Shown: piece after piece, positions 22,975 to 28,735 of the stretch | Layout of the letters: each line of letters opens with the position of its first letter | Numbering within the stretch: position 1 is the first letter of the stretch | Assembly (NCBI GenBank): GCA_964343975.1 | Contig: CAYFLU010000021.1 | Coordinates: 1 to 28,735 of the forward strand | Direction: 5' to 3' | DNA length: 28,735 nt | Source: SCUN01 sp964343975 | GTDB lineage: Bacteria; Acidobacteriota; Vicinamibacteria; Vicinamibacterales; SCN-69-37 | Position numbers and translations under genes: made by a program | The notes under the pieces: generated by a model | The model's input: only the letters and a program-made list of their open reading frames with translations | What the model was told of the DNA's origin: nothing | Databases searched by the model: none

Positions 22975-23311
22975 CCACGGCCAGCGTGCCGTCGCCGGCG
23001 GCGAACAGCAGGAACGACGCCGGCGCGCCGTTCAACGCGTAGTCGAGAATGAATGCCGTGGCGCCGACGCCTTTCAGCAGCGGACCGAAGATCCACAGAT
23101 ACTGCCGATAGGTGCGGGGGTCGCGAACCGCCGGGAGATAGCCCAACCCTACGCAGATCAGAAAGATGCCCAGCAGCTTGGCGAACAGCATCGGCTGGGG
23201 CGCCGGCACATGAAAGAGCGCGGCAACCGTGTTGGTCGCCGCGAGCATCGCGACGCCGATGACCAGGTCATAGGCGAGAGAGATGCGCGCGACGACCGAC
23301 AGGTACTTCAT
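22940..23311 (-). CDS. Small membrane protein with four predicted helices
   Basis: A 123-residue integral membrane protein; I do not recognise the family with confidence. Predicted helices: about 5-31 (SVVARISLAYDLVIGVAMLAATNTVA), 42-62 (LFAKLLGIFLICVGLGYLPAV), 72-92 (LWIFGPLLKGVGATAFILDYA) and 98-118 (ASFLLFAAGDGTLAVATWWGL). This arrangement, with a conserved-looking RDPRTYRQYLWIFG loop, is like several small DUF families of four-helix proteins. The start at 23311 is two bases after the PEGA gene stop; the longer frame to 23647 only mirrors the PEGA gene. The stop overlaps the convergent lipoprotein gene by 35 bases. Confidence 0.82.
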   Translation of the reverse strand: MKYLSVVARISLAYDLVIGVAMLAATNTVAALFHVPAPQPMLFAKLLGIFLICVGLGYLPAVRDPRTYRQYLWIFGPLLKGVGATAFILDYALNGAPASFLLFAAGDGTLAVATWWGLTRLSR

Positions 23312-23313
23312 TC

Positions 23314-24276
23314 TTACTTCGACGACTTCTTCAGCGATCCTCGATACGTCTGCGTCTTGCCGCCTTCGACGGTGATCTCGTCCTTCAGCGTGACGTAGCC
23401 CTCGAGCTTCAACTCCAGCATGTGGGTGCCGGTCGGCACGTCGAGATGGCTCGACAATCCATTGAAGTCGTCGACCACGCCCTGCAGCACGCCGTCGATG
23501 TAGACCTTGGCCTTGTCCGGATTCACGCGCAGCCGGAGCGATCCGGTGAGCGGCGTGCCTTCGCTCTCGCGCGACCCCGTGCCGCCACCGAGATACGAAT
23601 ACGGGCCGTAATTGCCGTAGCCATACATGAACCACGGGTCGTACCACGGGTCATACCAGAAGGTCGGGTCGTACCACCACGTGCCGTACCGTCCCCAGAC
23701 CCAGCGCGTGGTGCCGACGCGCCACGGATCCCACGACACATACCCCCAGCCCCATCCGCCGTTGTACCAGGGGTACCACCGGCCCCACGGGCTGAAGGGA
23801 TAACCGGCATAACCCAGATAGTCGCCACCAAAGCCGCCGATCGGGCTGGGACGACGAATCGCCGTGTTGGTCGTGGTGCGTCCGTCGCGCGTCCGCGTGC
23901 TGCTCGCGCCCACATACACGGGGGCGTCATTGCCGCCGCCACCGCCGACGAACCGGCCCGACGACGTGCCGCCGCGCGAGACGGCGCCACCGCCGGACGA
24001 CGAGCTGCCTGAAGACGTGCCCGAGCTCGACGAGCCGCCGGATTTCGGCGGGGCGGAGCGTGTGGGCTGCGAAGACGACGATGACGGAGGCGGCGCGGGC
24101 GCCGGTGCGGGTGTCGGGACGTCGCGTGAAACGGCGCCACCCGACTGGGTGGTGGTGCCGGCGCTGGCCGGAGGCTCACTGGAAGTCGTGCGTGGAATGG
24201 CCTGAGCGGCCGCCAGTGACGGCACCGAGACGCCCACGGCGAGCGCGGAAGCGAGAAGCAAACGGCTGATGTGCAT
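23314..24276 (-). CDS. Secreted PEGA-domain protein with Ser/Gly and Trp/Tyr-rich regions
   Basis: A 320-residue exported protein: signal peptide MHISRLLLASALAVGVSVPSLAAAQA (cut near residue 26), then a Ser/Gly/Pro/Thr-rich low-complexity stalk (27-130), an aromatic-rich middle (150-230; repeats such as YDPTFWYDPWYDPWF and GWGWGY), and a C-terminal PEGA domain at about 244-316 (GSLRLRVNPDKAKVYIDGVLQG, VPTGTHMLELKLEGY). PEGA domains are small beta modules common in surface and periplasmic proteins. The GGAVSR string occurs twice in the stalk (47-52, 96-101). The start at 24276 has a purine-rich GGGGGAAGG just upstream; the frame extends to 24447 without a signal peptide, so that is rejected. 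Probably envelope-bound; role unknown. Confidence 0.9.
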   Translation of the reverse strand: MHISRLLLASALAVGVSVPSLAAAQAIPRTTSSEPPASAGTTTQSGGAVSRDVPTPAPAPAPPPSSSSSQPTRSAPPKSGGSSSSGTSSGSSSSGGGAVSRGGTSSGRFVGGGGGNDAPVYVGASSTRTRDGRTTTNTAIRRPSPIGGFGGDYLGYAGYPFSPWGRWYPWYNGGWGWGYVSWDPWRVGTTRWVWGRYGTWWYDPTFWYDPWYDPWFMYGYGNYGPYSYLGGGTGSRESEGTPLTGSLRLRVNPDKAKVYIDGVLQGVVDDFNGLSSHLDVPTGTHMLELKLEGYVTLKDEITVEGGKTQTYRGSLKKSSK

Positions 24277-24415
24277 GGACCTTCCCCCGGCGATGACTTG
24301 TGCAACTTTACTGCCACTGGGGCGGTCTTGAATACCGGTCGATTTCAGACGCGAACCCGGGGCAGTGTCCTCGGTCGCTGGCCTCACAGGCGGACGTTTG
24401 ACACAATTCGAGACC
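24277..24415. promoter_or_regulatory. Divergent promoter region of the PEGA gene and hslV
   Basis: A 139-base divergent gap. Rightward, TTGACA at 24398-24403 is a perfect -35 hexamer but only 12 bases from the hslV ATG, so it cannot serve hslV; CACAAT (24402-24407) could be a weak -10 for a short-leader transcript. Leftward, TAAAGT with TTCAAG is weak. No promoter can be assigned with confidence. Confidence 0.3.
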
Positions 24416-24957
24416 ATGGCAGCGCTCGTTCCTTTCCACGCCACCACGGTTTTGGCGGTCCGGCATGGCGGGACCGTCGTGATGGCCAGTGACGGTCAAG
24501 TCACCCTGGGCCAAACCGTCGTCAAACACGGTGCCCGGAAGGTGCGCCGCCTCTTCCACGACAAGGTGCTGGCCGGGTTTGCCGGCTCGGCGGCCGATGG
24601 GTTCGCGTTGTTCTCGCGCTTCGAGAGCAAGCTCGAGGAGCATCGCGGGCAGCTCGAACGCGCGGCAGTGGAGCTCGCAAAAGACTGGCGCACCGACCGG
24701 TCACTGCGGCGGCTCGAAGCGATGCTGCTCGTGGCCGACACACGGGCCATGTATCTGCTCTCGGGCACGGGCGACCTCATCGAGCCCGACGACGGCATCC
24801 TGGGCATCGGTTCGGGCGGCGCGTACGCGATGGCGGCGGCGCGCGCGCTCGTGAAGCACAGCGCGCTTGACGCGCGCGGCGTCGTGGAGCAATCGATGGC
24901 GATTGCCGCCGACATCTGTGTGTACACCAACCATTCGCTGACGCTGGAATCGCTGTC

Positions 24958-24961
<4 letters not shown>
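24416..24961 (+). CDS. hslV: HslV, peptidase subunit of the HslUV protease
   Basis: N-terminal-threonine peptidase that forms two stacked hexamers under the HslU unfoldase, degrading regulatory and misfolded proteins. The 181-residue precursor MAALVPFHA|TTVLAVRHGG implies removal of a nine-residue propeptide to expose Thr10; the FHATT arrangement recalls B. subtilis CodW. Family marks: VVMASDGQVTLGQTVVKHGARKVRRL, VLAGFAGSAADGFALFSRFE, GILGIGSGGAYAMAAARAL. ATG at 24416 is chosen over the in-frame 24365 because it gives the proper short propeptide. The stop overlaps hslU as GTGA. Divergent from the PEGA gene. Confidence 0.97.
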
Positions 24962-26309
<1,348 letters not shown>

Positions 26310-26313
<4 letters not shown>

Positions 26314-27509
26314 CCCGCTGGCCTGAGCCGGTGCGCCGGTTGCTGTTCGTGGCACTCGTGACGTTCGGCGCCGGCGCCGCTGTGGCGTGCGGTAAGAAGG
26401 GACCGCCCTTGCCGCCGCTGCGGCCGGTGCCCGACAAGCCGACGGCTGTCTCTGTGATTCGTCGCGATGGGTCGGTCACGCTGCGCTACACGACGCCGAT
26501 TCGCAATCTCGACGGCTCGGAGCCGTTTACGTTCGATCACATCGAGATCTACGCGATGACGGTGCTGCCCGGCGAGTTGTCGCCGAACATCAAGCAGCTG
26601 ACCGACGACAAGAACAAGGTGGCTGAGGTCGCGCACGACCTGGCGTGGCCGAAGCCGAAGCCAGCGGGAGCCGCGCCCGACGCCTCTGATGATGAAGAGC
26701 CCAAGGCCGTTCCGCTGATCTTCACCGAGAAGGTGCCGGTGGTGCCGCTCGTCGTGAAGCCGGCCCCGCCGCCAGTGCCGACCACGCCGGGCGTGGCGCC
26801 CGCGCCGCCGGTGGCGCCGGTGGGACCGCAGCGGATCGAGCAGGCCACGCGCTTCTACATGATCGTGCCGTTCGCCACGCGTACGCGTCGCGGGCAGGTG
26901 TCGGACTTTCTGCCGGTGGCACTCGGGCCGCTACCGGATCCGCCGAAGGGCGCCGCGACGAAGTACGACGAGACGACGCTGACGTTGTCGTGGACGGCGA
27001 CACCGGGTCTCACCTATCAGGTGTACGACGCGACGGAGCCGGGCAAGACGGATGTGGTCGGGCTCAGCGCGACGCCGCTGACGGCCGCCGAGTTCAAGCG
27101 GCCGGTCGTGTTCAACAAGAACGCCTGCTTCGTCGTGCGCGCGGCGCGCGCGGCCGGACCGATTTCGTTCGAGAGCGCGGCGTCGGAGCCGGCGTGTGTG
27201 AAGCCGGTCGATACGTTTGCGCCGGCGGCGCCGACGGGCCTCGTGGCGTTCGCGTCCGAAGGCTCGATCGACCTGACCTGGGAGGCGCCGACGGCGTCGG
27301 ATCTGGCCGGGTACCTCGTCTTGCGCACCGACGGCACGGGTGACAAACTGCAGCCGCTCATGACGGCGCCGATCACGGGCACGGCGTTCAAGGACACGAC
27401 GGCGAAGACCGGCGTGCGTTACACCTACGCGGTCGTGGCGGTCGACACAGCCGGCAACCGCAGCCCCGAATCCAATCGCGTGGAAGAAACAGGACGCACA
27501 CAACGATGA
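26310..27509 (+). CDS. Lipoprotein with fibronectin type III-like domains
   Basis: A 399-residue lipoprotein: RRLLFVALVTFGAGAAVAC with Cys27, followed by GKKGPPLPPLRP. The C-G-x-K-G-P start of the mature protein resembles LptM/YifL-type small lipoproteins, but here it heads a large protein. Then a beta domain (about 44-110), an acidic/proline linker (PKPAGAAPDASDDEEPK and VKPAPPPVPTTPGVAPAPP), and two FN3-like modules at about 215-300 and 303-395 (the second with APTGLVAFASEGSIDLTWEAP and TYAVVAVDTAGNRSPES). Likely outer-membrane or periplasmic. GTG start and ATGA end overlap both neighbours, tying an envelope lipoprotein to hslU and to a metabolic enzyme. Role unknown. Confidence 0.88.
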
Positions 27510-28273
27510 CTCGTCTCTATCGAATTCAGGACGGCGCCGAGGCGCGCTATGTGACGGAACGCGACGGCGTGTGGCGCCGGGTCGAGGGTGACATCTTCGG
27601 CGCGCACAGCGAGGGCGCGGCGATCTCGCCAGACGGCCTGACGCTCTTGGCGCCGGTCATGCCGAGCAAGATCGTGTGCGTCGGTCTCAATTACAAGGAC
27701 CACGCGATCGAGCAGGGCAAGCCCCTCCCGCCCGAGCCGCTCCTCTTCATCAAGCCGTCGACGTCGGTTATCGGGCCGAACGACGCGATTGCCGTGCCGA
27801 CGTGGGCGGGCAGCATCCACCACGAAGGCGAACTCGGTATCGTGATCGGCAAGCGCGCCGCGAATGTGCCGCTGCAGAAGGCGCACGAGTACATCCTCGG
27901 CCTCACGTGCGTGAACGACGTCACGGCGCGTGAACTGCAGAACAAAGACGGCCAGTACACGCGTTCGAAGGGTTTTGACACGTTCGCGCCGGTCGGGCCG
28001 TGCATCGCGCTCGGACTCGACGGCCGCGACCTGCAGGTGCGGTGCTATGTGAACGGCAACGTGCGGCAGGATTCGCGCACGCGCGAGCTGATCTTCACGA
28101 TTCCCGAGCTCATCGCCTACATCTCGAAGATGCAGACGCTGCTGCCGGGCGACATCATTTCGACGGGCACGCCGTCGGGCGTCGGCCCGATCGTGCCGGG
28201 CGATACGGTCACGGTGCATGTGGAAGGCATTGGCGCGCTCACCAATCCGGTGATCGCGCGGAGCGAAGCATGA
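27506..28273 (+). CDS. Fumarylacetoacetate hydrolase (FAH) family protein
   Basis: Metal-dependent hydrolase/decarboxylase/isomerase family; members include acylpyruvases, HpcE-type isomerases and oxaloacetate decarboxylases. The 255-residue protein has the short N-terminal strip then KIVCVGLNYKDHAIEQG, PLLFIKPSTSVIGP, the metal ligands Glu107 and Glu109 in HHEGELGIVIGK and Asp138 in CVNDVTARELQ, KGFDTFAPVGP, and the C-terminal LLPGDIISTGTPSGVGP. All three metal ligands are present, so it should be active; the substrate cannot be told. Closest in layout to acylpyruvase/2-hydroxyhepta-2,4-diene-1,7-dioate isomerase annotations. ATG at 27506 overlaps the lipoprotein stop; its stop overlaps fsa. 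Confidence 0.92.
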   Translation: MTRLYRIQDGAEARYVTERDGVWRRVEGDIFGAHSEGAAISPDGLTLLAPVMPSKIVCVGLNYKDHAIEQGKPLPPEPLLFIKPSTSVIGPNDAIAVPTWAGSIHHEGELGIVIGKRAANVPLQKAHEYILGLTCVNDVTARELQNKDGQYTRSKGFDTFAPVGPCIALGLDGRDLQVRCYVNGNVRQDSRTRELIFTIPELIAYISKMQTLLPGDIISTGTPSGVGPIVPGDTVTVHVEGIGALTNPVIARSEA

Positions 28274-28735
28274 AGTTCTTTCTTGATACCGGCAACCTCA
28301 AAGACATCGAAGCCATGGTGCCGCTCGGCATCGTCGATGGCGTCACGACGAATCCGTCGCTGATGGCCAAAGAAGGCGGCGATCCGAAGAAGATCATCAA
28401 GCAGATCTGTCAGATCGTGAAGGCGCCGGTGAGCGCGGAAGTGGTGGCCACCGACGCGCCCGGCATGATCGCCGAAGGCCGCGAATGGGCCGCACTCGAC
28501 GAGCACATCGTCGTGAAGGTGCCGTTCACGCGCGAAGGCGTGAGGGCGACCAAGGCGCTCGCCGATGACGGCATCAAGGTCAACGTCACGCTGTGCTTCT
28601 CGGCGTCGCAGGCGCTGATCGCGGCGAAGGTCGGCGCGGCGTACATCAGCCCGTTCGTCGGGCGGCTCGACGACATCTCGACCGACGGCATGGGGCTGAT
28701 CCAGCAGATCGTCGACATCTACAACAACTACGACT
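28270..28735 (+). CDS. fsa: Fructose-6-phosphate aldolase / transaldolase-like protein (3' end missing)
   Basis: Short transaldolase-family enzyme (about 215 residues when complete) that forms a Schiff base with sugar phosphates. The visible 155 residues start MKFFLDTGNLKDIEAMVPLGIVDGVTTNPSLMAKEGG, continue with AEVVATDAPGMIAEGREW and the Schiff-base Lys83 in HIVVKVPFT, then GIKVNVTLCFSASQALIAAKVGAAYISPFVGRLDD. The frame is open to the last base, so the gene is cut by the window edge, not truncated. Whether it is aldolase (FSA) or transaldolase depends on substrate tests; many bacterial TalC/MipB proteins of this type are transaldolases. ATG at 28270 overlaps the FAH stop as ATGA. Confidence 0.95.
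   Translation, partial: MKFFLDTGNLKDIEAMVPLGIVDGVTTNPSLMAKEGGDPKKIIKQICQIVKAPVSAEVVATDAPGMIAEGREWAALDEHIVVKVPFTREGVRATKALADDGIKVNVTLCFSASQALIAAKVGAAYISPFVGRLDDISTDGMGLIQQIVDIYNNYD

Noticed and set aside
23632..23675. Tandem CGGGTCGTACCA-like DNA repeats as a mobile or regulatory repeat
   Set aside because: They encode the YDP-W-YDP repeats of the PEGA protein and are explained by the protein sequence.
24398..24403. Perfect TTGACA hexamer as the hslV -35
   Set aside because: Only 12 bases before the start codon, leaving no space for a -10 and leader.
26914..26929. TGGCACT-N4-CCGCT as a sigma-54 promoter
   Set aside because: Inside the FN3 lipoprotein gene with weak -12; likely chance in GC-rich coding DNA.

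Overview
The window is a dense, GC-rich piece of a bacterial chromosome made mostly of housekeeping genes. Gene content and the way clusters are combined (lpxC; rplU-rpmA-obgE-nadD-rsfS; dprA-topA-trmFO-xerC; hslVU; several ECF sigma factors; an excisionase-HTH/receiver fusion; a PEGA-domain secreted protein) suggest a Gram-negative soil-type bacterium. My best guess is Acidobacteriota, perhaps Vicinamibacteria. That placement is inference from gene content, not from a search. I see no tRNA, rRNA, CRISPR array, insertion sequence or prophage. No stretch above about 210 bases lacks a gene.

Layout. (1) Bases 1-836: the 3' part of lpxC. It faces a leftward three-gene operon (2130-867) of an ECF sigma factor, a STAS protein and a 95-residue protein I do not recognise. 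(2) 2157-3976: lysA-tmk, rightward; tmk overlaps the tail of the convergent comF by 80 bases. (3) 8772-3897, leftward: TPR protein, lipoprotein, rplU, rpmA, obgE, nadD, rsfS (with a long basic N-terminal tail), comF. (4) 8978-14896, rightward: dprA-topA-trmFO-xerC, preceded by the most interesting intergenic region in the window: a good sigma-54 promoter match and a nested inverted repeat at enhancer distance. (5) 20233-14931, leftward: excisionase-HTH response regulator, ABC-F ATPase, NtrB-like kinase, NtrC-like sigma-54 activator. (6) 20414-22974, rightward: a second ECF sigma factor, its zinc-binding anti-sigma, a secreted protein and a lipoprotein. (7) 24276-22940, leftward: PEGA-domain protein and a small membrane protein. 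(8) 24416-28735, rightward: hslV-hslU-lipoprotein-FAH family-fsa, in which all four junctions are 4-base start/stop overlaps; fsa runs off the end.

How it fits together. Many bacteria keep dprA-topA-trmFO-xerC-hslV-hslU as one string. Here the string is split by about 9.5 kb of regulatory and envelope genes, including the sigma-54 activator pair. Since dprA carries a sigma-54-like promoter, the activator inside the split cluster is a natural candidate to drive the first half. I see no single clearly new system. The best leads are that sigma-54/palindrome arrangement, the ECF-STAS-unknown operon with an altered STAS phosphosite, the RsfS basic tail, and several operator-like repeats upstream of the regulatory genes.
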